Positions 18,556 through 26,779 of a DNA stretch of 64,000 nt are shown here, piece by piece (positions within the stretch are counted from its first letter, which is position 1; each line of letters begins with the position of its first letter). Origin of the DNA: an uncultured Mobiluncus sp. (GTDB taxonomy: Bacteria; Actinomycetota; Actinomycetes; Actinomycetales; Actinomycetaceae); contig NZ_CAMUES010000002.1 in assembly GCF_947087965.1 (NCBI RefSeq), forward strand, positions 248,001 to 312,000, read 5' to 3'. A model generated the notes under the pieces. The model ran no database searches, was not told where the DNA came from, and worked only from the letters and a program-made list of their open reading frames with translations. The position numbers were made by a program, and so were the translations under genes.

Positions 18556-20565
18556 TTAATCGTTCCTGCGGTTGCGGATGGCCTCCAGGATTTCCGCTAT
18601 TGCCTGGTCAATCGGGACACCGTTCTTTTGCTCCCCGCCGCGGTACCGGAAGGACACCGCGTTCGCCTGTGCGTCCTCGCCACCGGCAATGAGGGTGAAA
18701 GGAATCTTGTCCTTGGCGGCATTGCGAATCTTCTTGCCGAAACGGTCATCTGTCGTGTCGACCTCGACCCGCACACTTTCCGCCCGCAACCGGTCCGCAA
18801 TGTGCTCACAGTAATCATTGAATGCCTCTGCTACCGGCACCAAACGCACCTGCACCGGCGCCAGCCAAGCCGGGAACGCTCCGGCGTAGTGCTCGGTCAG
18901 CACCCCAAAGAAACGTTCGATAGAACCGAATAGGGCACGGTGAATCATGACGGGACGCTGCCGGGTGCCATCCGCCGCGGTGTATTCCAAATCGAAACGT
19001 TCAGGCAGGTTGAAGTCCAGCTGAATAGTCGACATCTGCCAGGTCCGCCCAATCGCATCGCGGGCTTGCACGGAAATCTTGGGACCGTAGAACGCCGCTC
19101 CCTCAGGATCTGGCACCAACTCTAAGCCCGAGGCTGTGGCGACTTCGGCCAGTGTATTGGTCGCTTCCTCCCAGATCTCGTCCGTACCCACGAACTTGTG
19201 CGGATCCTTCGTAGAAAGTTCGAGATAAAAGTCATCCAAACCGTAGTCTTTGAGCAAATCCAGCACGAAGTTCAACAGTTTCGTCAACTCGTCTTTCATC
19301 TGTTCACGCGTGCAATAGATGTGGCTGTCGTCCTGGGTAAAGCCGCGTCCGCGGGTGAGGCCGTGAACCACACCGGATTTCTCGTAACGGTAAACGGTCC
19401 CGAATTCGAACAATCGCAGCGGTAGCTCCCGGTAGGAACGCGAGCGGGATTTATAGATGAGGTTATGCATGGGGCAGTTCATGGGCTTCAAGTAATAGTC
19501 GAAGCCTTCCTTCGTAACGTTGCCGTGGTCGTCGCATTCCTCGTCCACGCGCATGGGCGGGAACATGCCGTCTTTGTACCATTCCAAGTGCCCTGACGTT
19601 TCAAACAGCTGACCCTTAGTGACGTGCGGAGTGTAGACGAAAGAGTACCCCTCCTCCAGGTGGCGACGCCGAGAATAGTTTTCCATCTCCATGCGCACCA
19701 TCGCCCCCTTAGGGTGGAACACGGCCAAACCGGAACCGATTTCCTCCGGGAAACTGAACAGGTCGAGCTCATTGCCCAACCGGCGGTGGTCACGTTTGGC
19801 GGCCTCCTCCATGCGGGTCACGTACTCTTTCAGGTCGTCTTTGGTCGCCCAAGCGGTGCCATAGATACGTTGCAGAGAGTCGTTGGCCTGGTCGGCACGC
19901 CAGTACGCGGCCGACACCTTCATCAGCTTAAACACGCCGTTCAACAGACGAGTCGAAGGTACGTGCGGGCCGCGGCACAAGTCCTTCCAGGCGACCTCAC
20001 CGTTCTTGCGCACGTTGTCGTAAATCGTTAGTTCGCTACCACCGACTTCCACCGAAGCCCCGGCAGCAGCCTGGTCATTGTCGGCATCCGCTCCTTTCAA
20101 GCCAATCAATTCCAGCTTGTAGGGCTGGTCGGCGAGTTCCTGGCGGCCTTCCTCTTCGGTGACGACCCGGCGCACAAACTTTTGGTCTTCTTTGCAGATT
20201 TGCGCCATGTATTTTTCAATGGCTTTCAAGTCCTCCGGAGTGAAAGGTTCGTCAACGCCGAAATCGTAGTAAAAGCCGTTTTCGATGAAAGGTCCGATAC
20301 CGTACTTTACGTTCGGGCGCACTTGCTTGACCGCCTGAGCCATCACGTGAGTGCAGGAGTGGCGCAAAATGTTCAAGCCCATCTCAGAATCAATAGTGAT
20401 GGCTTCGACTGTGTCCCCATCGTGAAGTTCGCGATACAGGTCGCGAGCCTGACCGTTGATGAAGTAAGCAATGACTTCTTTGCGATCCCGGTACAGGTCC
20501 TCGCCGGTGATGGTGGATTGAATCTGGGTTGCTTTCCCGTCAATAGTGACGTTAATCTCGGACAC
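18556..20565 (-). CDS. thrS: Threonine--tRNA ligase
   Basis: A 669-residue class II aminoacyl-tRNA synthetase. Order: TGS domain ([13 protein letters not shown]..., 1-65), editing domain with [11 protein letters not shown] (about 68-78), catalytic core with the zinc-ligand segment KPMNCPMHN, motif 2 ([13 protein letters not shown]), the [13 protein letters not shown] segment and motif 3 ([13 protein letters not shown]), and the anticodon-binding domain at the C-terminus. The start is GTG with AAAGG 6 nt upstream. No T-box-like leader was recognised in the upstream spacer. Confidence 0.98.
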   Translation of the reverse strand: MSEINVTIDGKATQIQSTITGEDLYRDRKEVIAYFINGQARDLYRELHDGDTVEAITIDSEMGLNILRHSCTHVMAQAVKQVRPNVKYGIGPFIENGFYYDFGVDEPFTPEDLKAIEKYMAQICKEDQKFVRRVVTEEEGRQELADQPYKLELIGLKGADADNDQAAAGASVEVGGSELTIYDNVRKNGEVAWKDLCRGPHVPSTRLLNGVFKLMKVSAAYWRADQANDSLQRIYGTAWATKDDLKEYVTRMEEAAKRDHRRLGNELDLFSFPEEIGSGLAVFHPKGAMVRMEMENYSRRRHLEEGYSFVYTPHVTKGQLFETSGHLEWYKDGMFPPMRVDEECDDHGNVTKEGFDYYLKPMNCPMHNLIYKSRSRSYRELPLRLFEFGTVYRYEKSGVVHGLTRGRGFTQDDSHIYCTREQMKDELTKLLNFVLDLLKDYGLDDFYLELSTKDPHKFVGTDEIWEEATNTLAEVATASGLELVPDPEGAAFYGPKISVQARDAIGRTWQMSTIQLDFNLPERFDLEYTAADGTRQRPVMIHRALFGSIERFFGVLTEHYAGAFPAWLAPVQVRLVPVAEAFNDYCEHIADRLRAESVRVEVDTTDDRFGKKIRNAAKDKIPFTLIAGGEDAQANAVSFRYRGGEQKNGVPIDQAIAEILEAIRNRRND

Positions 20566-20726
20566 TTTGCGCCTTTCTCAGTCTTGGTTTACTAAACAAT
20601 CTTATACGCGACGCAATTAAACGGAAAAAGTTTTAGCTCCAGTCCTCTAACGACACGACCGGAGAAAGACACAAAATTCGGGAAAAAATCTACTCAAAAT
20701 TGAACGTAGCCCACACCGCAGTGCCA

Positions 20727-20749
20727 GCAATTTTGCTACGCAAAATTGC
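20727..20749. repeat. Short perfect inverted repeat upstream of thrS
   Basis: GCAATTTTG / CAAAATTGC, 9-bp arms with a 5-nt loop. It is the first member of a chain of palindromes filling the spacer between thrS and tRNA-Val. Confidence 0.8.
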
Positions 20750-20768
20750 GCGCCACTTCCTTGGCCTC

Positions 20769-20877
20769 GGATAAAGCCGCCAGCGGGTCCCCCGCTGACG
20801 TGTTTTGGTTTTATGGACCTTTGCAAGCAAGCTTGCCCGGTCCATCAAACCAAAACACGCAGGTCGCGGCTTTATCC
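20769..20877. repeat. Large nested palindromic element (three-way-junction-like)
   Basis: This fills most of the 325-bp gene-free spacer between thrS and tRNA-Val. Outer arms GGATAAAGCCGC (20769-20780) and GCGGCTTTATCC (20866-20877) pair over 12 bp. They enclose a 7-bp hairpin (20781-20797) and a long hairpin (20799-20859) whose arms pair over 13 + 7 + 6 bp with one mismatch and a small asymmetric gap. No protein or known RNA family was recognised in it. Confidence 0.8.
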
Positions 20878-20887
20878 TCGACCTGCG
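20858..20887 (-). terminator. Terminator-like hairpin after the tRNA cluster
   Basis: Read on the minus strand just after tRNA-Val: a 9-bp stem (CGCAGGTCG / CGACCTGCG) followed by TGTTTTGGTTT. It would compete with the outer arms of the larger palindrome, which overlaps it. Confidence 0.65.
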
Positions 20888-20890
20888 TCG

Positions 20891-20967
20891 TGGTGGGCGA
20901 TACAGGACTCGAACCTGCGACCTCTTCCGTGTCAAGGAAACGCGCTAACCAGCTGCGCCAACCGCCC
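20891..20967 (-). tRNA. tRNA-Val (anticodon GAC)
   Basis: Full cloverleaf on the minus strand: acceptor GGGCGGT pairs with ATCGCCC, T-loop GGTTCGAGTCC, anticodon loop TTGACAC giving GAC. Discriminator A and an encoded CCA (20891-20893). It is last in the Gly-Cys-Val tandem. Confidence 0.96.
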
Positions 20968-20971
20968 GTCG

Positions 20972-21042
20972 AAGTGGGTACCGGATTCGAACCGGTGTAT
21001 ACGGCTTTGCAGGCCGCTGCCTAGCCACTCGGCCAACCCACC
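20972..21042 (-). tRNA. tRNA-Cys (anticodon GCA)
   Basis: A 71-nt cloverleaf on the minus strand with acceptor GGTGGGT / ACCCACT, anticodon GCA in a CTGCAAA loop, and a U discriminator, as expected for tRNA-Cys. CCA is not encoded. It is 4 bp upstream of tRNA-Val. Confidence 0.95.
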
Positions 21043-21171
21043 AATGTGGTTTTGAGTATTTTACTCTACAAAAGGAACTCGAACCCGGTACACATCACGA
21101 ACCCGGCACGAGCCCTCAGACAGCCAATTTTTGAGGGGAACCGAACCGAGGCTCGATTCCCCCAAAAACCG

Positions 21172-21244
21172 AGCGGATGACGGGACTCGAACCCGCGACC
21201 CTCACCTTGGCAAGGTGATGCTCTACCAACTGAGCCACATCCGC
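21172..21244 (-). tRNA. tRNA-Gly (anticodon GCC)
   Basis: A 73-nt cloverleaf on the minus strand with acceptor GCGGATG / CATCCGC, anticodon GCC within CTTGCCAAG, T-loop GGTTCGAGTCC and a U discriminator. CCA is not encoded. It is first in the Gly-Cys-Val cluster. Confidence 0.96.
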
Positions 21245-21351
21245 GACAAGCCGGAAAAATCCAACCCCAGTATCTTACACATAAGTGAGCGGGGGTTGCA
21301 AATACTCGACACACCGAAATTGCCCAACGGAGAAAATGCGAGAATCGGAGC

Positions 21352-22350
21352 TTAGCAAAATCCTGTGGTACCGCCGTTTACTAGCCGCATGTTCACATGT
21401 TTGACCCGCTTGTCCAAACGGGACCGATGGCGAATCTGGCTAACCAGCTGACGCACGGCTTCCGTGCCAATCTTTCGGTAAGGAACTTCGAGGGTGGTAG
21501 TTCTGGGCTGGTGCAGCCGTCCAATAAAAGCATCGCCGATAGCTACAACGGAAACATCGTGCGGCACCGAGACTCCCAGAGATTCATCTAACTCCTCCAT
21601 AAAACCGATGGCGGAGAGGGCTCCACAAAAGACCGCGGCACTGTCCAGATGCTTACGCCAAGCCGACACCGCACGATGCCCTGATTCCAGGCTATCCCCG
21701 ACGTTTCCCACCGTATGCAGAACTAAACCGTCCCGTTCGCACCCAGACCGCAAAGCCTGCAAAATACTCCGGCTCAGCCAACTATCTTTGGCGTAAAAGT
21801 AAGTTATGGATTGATGCCGCAACGACGTCAGATGCGTCAGCAAGGCTGCAACCCCCTGTTCCGTATCCGGCACGACGCAAGTCGCTTCGTCCATCAAGCA
21901 GTTCGTCACCACTAGAGGCTCGGTATTGGGGATTTCCAGGCGCATACGTCCGGGAATCTGGGGATTATCAATAATCAACCCATCGACGTTATTGAACTCC
22001 CGTTTAACGGTCTGCAGGACTCGCGTAGAAACAGCGGGATACAAAACCGGTAAGTACTGCTCCAGAATCAATTTGTCCTGTATCGCAGCCAACATTTGGT
22101 ACTCTTGGAGACGAATCGTGACCCCGATTTTTTGGGTCAATACGTGTGTTCGTCGCCAATAATTTTCCGGTCGTTCATAGCCCAAATCGTTCGCAACTTG
22201 GCGCACCAAGGCTTCCGTCTCAGCATTTATACGCCCCGGACGGTTCAAGGCCCGCGAAGCGGTAGAGGTCGCCACATGTGCCACCTTTGCCACATCATCC
22301 AAAGTCACACGCCTTTTGACGGCAACAGCAGAATCTGAAACCTCATACAT
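21352..22350 (-). CDS. LacI family transcriptional regulator
   Basis: A 332-residue LacI/GalR-type repressor. The HTH (TLDDVAKVAHVATSTASRALN, about 16-36; hinge region PGRINAETEALV) is followed by a periplasmic-binding-protein-like sensor domain (DGLIIDNPQIPG, VPHDVSVVAIGD, TTLEVPYRKIGTEAVRQLV). The effector and targets are unknown. It is not flanked by a transporter or catabolic operon: the tRNA cluster lies downstream and a divergent tRNA-Val upstream, so it may regulate at a distance. A TAGAAT box 6 nt before the ATG points to a leaderless mRNA. No palindromic auto-operator was evident upstream. Confidence 0.93.
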   Translation of the reverse strand: MYEVSDSAVAVKRRVTLDDVAKVAHVATSTASRALNRPGRINAETEALVRQVANDLGYERPENYWRRTHVLTQKIGVTIRLQEYQMLAAIQDKLILEQYLPVLYPAVSTRVLQTVKREFNNVDGLIIDNPQIPGRMRLEIPNTEPLVVTNCLMDEATCVVPDTEQGVAALLTHLTSLRHQSITYFYAKDSWLSRSILQALRSGCERDGLVLHTVGNVGDSLESGHRAVSAWRKHLDSAAVFCGALSAIGFMEELDESLGVSVPHDVSVVAIGDAFIGRLHQPRTTTLEVPYRKIGTEAVRQLVSQIRHRSRLDKRVKHVNMRLVNGGTTGFC

Positions 22351-22356
22351 GTCAGA

Positions 22357-22362
22357 ATTCTA
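22357..22362 (-). promoter_or_regulatory. Candidate -10 box of the lacI-type gene (leaderless)
   Basis: TAGAAT on the minus strand with TCTGAC between it and the ATG; no ribosome-binding site is present. Confidence 0.55.
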
Positions 22363-22595
22363 AACGTACCCTGTAGGATTTCTGAAAATTATCTGGGCAT
22401 TTGTCTTAACATATACGGTTTGCTAATTTGAACCTAGACCGGCTTTGGCTAAAACTCGGGGATACAGCCCAGCGCTTTTTCTCAGGTTCGCAATAGTGTT
22501 CCCGAAACGCACCGAATCGAAGGAAACTGCCATTGCGCCGCAGTACACCGAGGTTTTGCGTTCAGAGCTGCCTAAGGCTAAACTTGATAAGCCTT

Positions 22596-22670
22596 GGGCC
22601 ATTAGCGCAGCGGTAGCGCGCTTCCTTCACACGGAAGAGGTCACTGGTTCGATCCCAGTATGGCCCACCA
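22596..22670 (+). tRNA. tRNA-Val (anticodon CAC)
   Basis: Acceptor GGGCCAT / ATGGCCC, anticodon stem CTTCC / GGAAG with loop TTCACAC (anticodon CAC), T-arm ACTGG / CCAGT, discriminator A and encoded CCA. It is divergent from the Gly-Cys-Val cluster, with the regulator gene between them. Confidence 0.96.
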
Positions 22671-22708
22671 AACTTGTTTTTTGCGCGCTTAAAACGGCGC
22701 GAGCCGGG

Positions 22709-22714
22709 TAGGCT
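22709..22714 (+). promoter_or_regulatory. Candidate -10 box of the SGNH hydrolase gene (leaderless)
   Basis: TAGGCT, 6 nt (AGTGTC) before the GTG start at 22721, only ~40 bp after the tRNA. Confidence 0.5.
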
Positions 22715-22720
22715 AGTGTC

Positions 22721-23818
22721 GTGGCCGCCAAAAAGATTTCTGTCGATACAGTACTTGAACTGTTTCGTGAGTTACCCGCTTCCTCAAAAGTTTCCGCCCT
22801 CGCCGCACTGGGAACGTCATCATCCCTGGTCTGGGCAGGCACCGCCGCTGCGGGGATGTGGAAAGTCCATCAAGAGGTTTCCAGTCACCGTTGGTTCTGG
22901 GAGGACCACGTCATCTCCGGGCTGGCAAAGCTGGACGAACTGGGGATGCTGGCAAATCCAGAACTCTATACCCCCGGCTTCGAGATGTTTTCTAACGGTG
23001 CGCAACGTTATATGCATCGCAGCGACTGGTACTCCAACAAGCCGATTTTTCCACAAACCGGTCAAAATCTGCATCGACCCTCGAAAATTAAGAACGCCCC
23101 TCCCCTGATTTACGTCGCTCTCGGTGATTCTGCCGCACAAGGGGTGGGGTGTGAGGACGTGCAGGACTCTTACGTAGCACTGTTTGCCTCCTATCTGCGA
23201 CGGGCCACGCAGCGACGGGTTATCGTGCTGAATTTTTCCATCTCCGGAGCCATCGCCTCGACCGTAGTCAACACGCAAATTCCGCAGCTGCTGGCCACGG
23301 GCTTAACGCCGGACATCATCACCCTGGACATAGGCGGCAACGATGTGTTTGCCTCTGAAGGGCAAAGCACCGAAGATTTCCAGCAACAGATGGAAATTAT
23401 CCTGAAATGCCTGCCTGCTCGCGCTTTTATTGCTGAAGTTCCCCCCGCAAAACCCCTCCCCGCAGATAAACGCGCCATCGAAATGAATGACATCGTTATC
23501 AACTCCGTTTCTCAGTCGAACCACATTTTGGTCCCCATGCGCCACTTAGGAGATGTGCCGCTGTGGAGAACTCTCATGATTCGAGCCGAGGACGGTTTCC
23601 ACCCCAACACCGACACCTATCGCCAGATTGCTGCCGAATTCGTGCGCATGGCCGAACCGCTACTGCAGGAACGCGGCTGGTGGCAAGCCTCGACTGCCGA
23701 CATAGTTCCCCCGCTGCCTGACGAAACGGAGGCCAGTCGTTCCAACCCATTAAGCGGACTTCTGAAACTCAATTCCACCGAAAAAGACGACGTCCCGCCC
23801 GGCGAGGAACAGCCCTGA
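22721..23818 (+). CDS. SGNH/GDSL-type hydrolase
   Basis: A 365-residue esterase/lipase-like protein. Block I is ALGDSAAQG (nucleophile Ser136), block III is GGNDVF (Asn207), and block V is DGFHPN (Asp291, His294), so the catalytic set is complete. A hydrophobic stretch near residues 26-46 (LAALGTSSSLVWAGTAAAG) could be a signal anchor. The C-terminal ~35 residues are Pro/Glu-rich and look disordered. The substrate is unknown. The GTG start has no Shine-Dalgarno sequence but a TANNNT box 6 nt upstream. Confidence 0.88.
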   Translation: MAAKKISVDTVLELFRELPASSKVSALAALGTSSSLVWAGTAAAGMWKVHQEVSSHRWFWEDHVISGLAKLDELGMLANPELYTPGFEMFSNGAQRYMHRSDWYSNKPIFPQTGQNLHRPSKIKNAPPLIYVALGDSAAQGVGCEDVQDSYVALFASYLRRATQRRVIVLNFSISGAIASTVVNTQIPQLLATGLTPDIITLDIGGNDVFASEGQSTEDFQQQMEIILKCLPARAFIAEVPPAKPLPADKRAIEMNDIVINSVSQSNHILVPMRHLGDVPLWRTLMIRAEDGFHPNTDTYRQIAAEFVRMAEPLLQERGWWQASTADIVPPLPDETEASRSNPLSGLLKLNSTEKDDVPPGEEQP

Positions 23819-23864
23819 TAACCCACATTCAGCACACCACGCTGGAGTATGAGATATTTGGAAT

Positions 23865-26009
23865 ATGGAAATTTGGCCAGGAAAACCTTATCCGCTGGGG
23901 GCAACTTATGATGGGAGCGGAACAAACTTTGCACTTTTTTCAGCCAACGCTGAAAAAGTGGAACTCTGTTTAGTAGAGGACGACGGACGGGAAACTGAAC
24001 GTTTCTCTTTGGAAGAAGTCGATGCCCACGTGTGGCACGGCTACATCCCGAATCTCCGTCCCGGGCAACACTACGGATACCGGGTCCACGGCCCCTATAA
24101 CCCCACCAATGGGCAGCGCTTCAATCCGAGCAAACTGTTGCTGGACCCTTATGCCAAAGCCATCGCCGGTGACTTAGACGGCGACATGTCCATTTTTGCC
24201 TATCCGGCCGGGAATCCGGATGGCTATTCCGAGGCGGATTCGGCCGCGCACACAATGCATTCAGTCGTCATCAACCCCTTCTTTGATTGGGGCAACGACC
24301 GTCATCCCCGCTTGGACTACCCGGACCTGGTTATTTATGAAACCCACGTCAAGGGGATGACCATGTTGAACCCTGCCATTCCCGAAGCGCTGCGGGGCAC
24401 TTACGCAGGAATGGGACATCCGAACAACATTTCCTATCTGAAACACTTGGGCGTCAACGCCGTGGAGCTCATGCCGGTGCACCAATTCGTCACCGATCCT
24501 TCCCTGGAGGCAAAAGGCCTGAAAAACTATTGGGGTTACAACACTATCGGCTACTTTGCCCCGCATAATGGCTACTGTTCGGATCGTCGCGGCGACCGCC
24601 AGGTCGAGGAATTTAAGCAAATGGTCAAAGACCTGCATTCAGCCGGTATCGAAGTCATCCTCGACGTCGTCTACAACCACACCGCTGAGGGCAACCAGAT
24701 GGGACCGACACTGTCTTTCCGAGGCTTGGACAACGAAGTGTACTACCGCCTGGTGGAAGGCGACCGGGAACACTATTTCGACACGACCGGAACTGGCAAT
24801 TCCCTGCTGATGCGCTCCCCTGCGGTGCTGCAGCTGATCATGGATTCGCTGCGCTATTGGATTACCGAAATGCACGTAGATGGTTTCCGGTTCGACCTCG
24901 CGTCAACCCTGGCCCGGGAACTCAGCTCGGTTGACAAACTTTCGGCATTCTTTGACATCATCCACCAAGATCCGATTATTTCCCAGGTCAAGCTCATTGC
25001 CGAACCTTGGGACGTCGGCGAAGGCGGCTACAACGTGGGCGGTTTCCCGATTTTGTGGTCGGAATGGAACGGGAAGTATCGCGATACGGTGCGGGACTAC
25101 TGGCGTGGCGAGCCCGCCAAACTGGGCGAATTCGCGTCCCGGTTCAGCGGTTCGGCAGACCTCTATGCCCACACCGGACGCCTGCCGGTGGCCTCCATTA
25201 ACTTTGTGACCGCTCACGACGGATTTACCCTGCTTGACCTGGTCTCCTATAACGATAAACACAATGAAGCCAATGGTGAAGGCGGAGTTGACGGAGACAA
25301 CAACAACAAATCTTGGAATCACGGGGAAGAAGGTCCGACCCGCGACGAGTCCATTAATGAGCTACGCCGCCGCCAACGTTTCAACTTCCTCACCACCCTG
25401 CTGCTGTCCCAAGGGGTTCCCATGATTTCTCACGGAGACGAGTTGGGGCGCACCCAGGGCGGTAACAACAACGGATATTGCCAAGATAATGACACCACCT
25501 GGATTCATTGGAACGAAGACGCGCGTGACCAAAAGATGTTCGACTTTACCCGAGCTCTGATTCACCTGCGCAACGAGCACCCGGTGTTTCGCCGGCGCCG
25601 GTTCCTGGCTGGGGACGCAGCCCGCGGCGGAGAATCGGATCGTGGCGACATCGAGTGGTTTAGCGTCAACGGCGAACATATGACCGATGAAGAATGGACG
25701 ACCGCTTACGCTAAAGCCCTAACCATTTCCCTAAACGGGGCTTCTATTGACGAGCCGGGCAAACGCGGTGAGCGCGTGGAAGATGATGATTTTATCCTCA
25801 TGTTCAACGCCTCCGAAAAAGACTTGGAGTTCACTATGCCCCAGTGGGCTCATGATTTGCAGTGGTATCGGGTCATCGACACGACCGCGGAACAGCCGAT
25901 TGAGACGGATTTCATACGGGCCGACCTCTTAGGTTCCCCCGAGACCGTTACGGTGTGTTCGCGTTCCATTGTGGTTTTGGCCTCTCCCTTGGCCGACCGT
26001 TCTCTCTAG
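23865..26009 (+). CDS. glgX: Glycogen debranching enzyme GlgX
   Basis: A 714-residue isoamylase-type glycoside hydrolase (GH13) that cleaves alpha-1,6 branches of phosphorylase-trimmed glycogen. N-terminal CBM48 (PYPLGATYDGSGTNFALFSANA); GH13 barrel with the nucleophile Asp344 in DGFRFDLAS, acid/base Glu380 in AEPWD and transition-state stabiliser Asp452 in TAHDGFTLLD; the GlgX-typical HGDELGRTQGGNNNGYCQDN segment follows. Catalytic residues are intact. The ATG is preceded by TTTGGA. It stands alone, with no other glg genes nearby. Confidence 0.96.
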   Translation: MEIWPGKPYPLGATYDGSGTNFALFSANAEKVELCLVEDDGRETERFSLEEVDAHVWHGYIPNLRPGQHYGYRVHGPYNPTNGQRFNPSKLLLDPYAKAIAGDLDGDMSIFAYPAGNPDGYSEADSAAHTMHSVVINPFFDWGNDRHPRLDYPDLVIYETHVKGMTMLNPAIPEALRGTYAGMGHPNNISYLKHLGVNAVELMPVHQFVTDPSLEAKGLKNYWGYNTIGYFAPHNGYCSDRRGDRQVEEFKQMVKDLHSAGIEVILDVVYNHTAEGNQMGPTLSFRGLDNEVYYRLVEGDREHYFDTTGTGNSLLMRSPAVLQLIMDSLRYWITEMHVDGFRFDLASTLARELSSVDKLSAFFDIIHQDPIISQVKLIAEPWDVGEGGYNVGGFPILWSEWNGKYRDTVRDYWRGEPAKLGEFASRFSGSADLYAHTGRLPVASINFVTAHDGFTLLDLVSYNDKHNEANGEGGVDGDNNNKSWNHGEEGPTRDESINELRRRQRFNFLTTLLLSQGVPMISHGDELGRTQGGNNNGYCQDNDTTWIHWNEDARDQKMFDFTRALIHLRNEHPVFRRRRFLAGDAARGGESDRGDIEWFSVNGEHMTDEEWTTAYAKALTISLNGASIDEPGKRGERVEDDDFILMFNASEKDLEFTMPQWAHDLQWYRVIDTTAEQPIETDFIRADLLGSPETVTVCSRSIVVLASPLADRSL

Positions 26010-26027
26010 ATTTGAGGCGTCGGGCAG

Positions 26028-26049
26028 CCCGAAAAGGTATTTCGGGTTT
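26028..26049 (+). terminator. Terminator after glgX
   Basis: Stem CCCGAAA / TTTCGGG (7 bp) with a 5-nt loop followed by TTTG, 19 bp past the glgX stop. Confidence 0.65.
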
Positions 26050-26087
26050 GCAGGGCGTGGTACGGTCGGTTTTCCCTCTCTCTCGCT

Positions 26088-26093
26088 TACGCT
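26088..26093 (+). promoter_or_regulatory. Candidate -10 box of the DUF3000 gene (leaderless)
   Basis: TACGCT with GAGAGG between it and the GTG start. GAGAGG touches the GTG directly, too close to act as a normal ribosome site. Confidence 0.4.
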
Positions 26094-26099
26094 GAGAGG

Positions 26100-26675
26100 G
26101 TGAGCGAGGCGAGTTCAACGGCACGGACGCAGGTACCCCCGGCGTGGGAACTTGCTCTTTTGTCGCTGCGCCAAGCCACGGTGCCGCCCCGGGTCTCCGT
26201 TCACGAGGTGCCTGCCCCGATGAAAATTGCCCCTTATGCGGTGGCGATTAGCGCAGAAACGGCGCTGCACGTGGAGGCGGAGGCCCCCGCTACCGGCCGG
26301 TTCGTGTGTCTCTACGATCCGCAGACCCAAGAAGGCTGGGGCGGCGAGTTTCGGGTTATTGCTCTGGTGGCGACCGATACGGAGTTAGCTTTGGGTGAAG
26401 ATCCGCTAGCCGGAGAAGTCGCCTGGTCTTGGCTACGCGAGTGTTTAGCGAGCCGAGACGCTGATTACGGACATCTGGTCGGTACTGCCACCACGACCAT
26501 CAACCGTTCTTTTGAGGGCTTCGCACTGCGCGCCACTTCCGCTACCCTTGAGATTCGCGCTTCTTGGACTCCTGGCAGTCCCGATTTGAGCGCTCATTTC
26601 CTGGCGTGGCTGGACACCATGCTACAGTCGACCGGGCTCTCCCCCGAGGAAAACGTCACTCAGCTGCGACATTAG
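26100..26675 (+). CDS. DUF3000 domain-containing protein
   Basis: A 191-residue cytoplasmic protein of the actinobacterial DUF3000 family, recognised by PPAWELALLSLRQATVPP near the start (WELAL and RPEV-like positions), the CLYDPQTQEGWGGEFRVIALV strand region and the C-terminal SWTPGSPDLSAHFLAWLDTM segment. Function is unknown. In actinobacteria it typically lies immediately upstream of a ribonuclease D gene and near dxs, exactly as here (rnd follows after 104 bp), which supports the call. Confidence 0.88.
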   Translation: MSEASSTARTQVPPAWELALLSLRQATVPPRVSVHEVPAPMKIAPYAVAISAETALHVEAEAPATGRFVCLYDPQTQEGWGGEFRVIALVATDTELALGEDPLAGEVAWSWLRECLASRDADYGHLVGTATTTINRSFEGFALRATSATLEIRASWTPGSPDLSAHFLAWLDTMLQSTGLSPEENVTQLRH

Positions 26676-26779
26676 AACCCTCCCGACCGCCCTTGTGCGC
26701 TAACGAACATTACCCCAGAAACACCCCTACGGTGCGGCAGGACGGGGGTAAGTGCGACAGGTTATAACATAGAACCGTT

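Noticed and set aside
20566..20890. T-box riboswitch upstream of thrS
   Set aside because: Strong palindromes are present, but I found no specifier-loop stem I or T-box sequence (TGG-containing bulge) arranged as in that family; reported only as an unexplained structured spacer.
21494..21796. 100-codon plus-strand frame in the regulator gene
   Set aside because: Antisense shadow of the LacI-type gene, no ribosome site and no recognisable domain.
22445..22711. 88-codon frame covering the tRNA-Val(CAC) gene
   Set aside because: It runs through a complete tRNA and resembles no protein; the tRNA explains the sequence.
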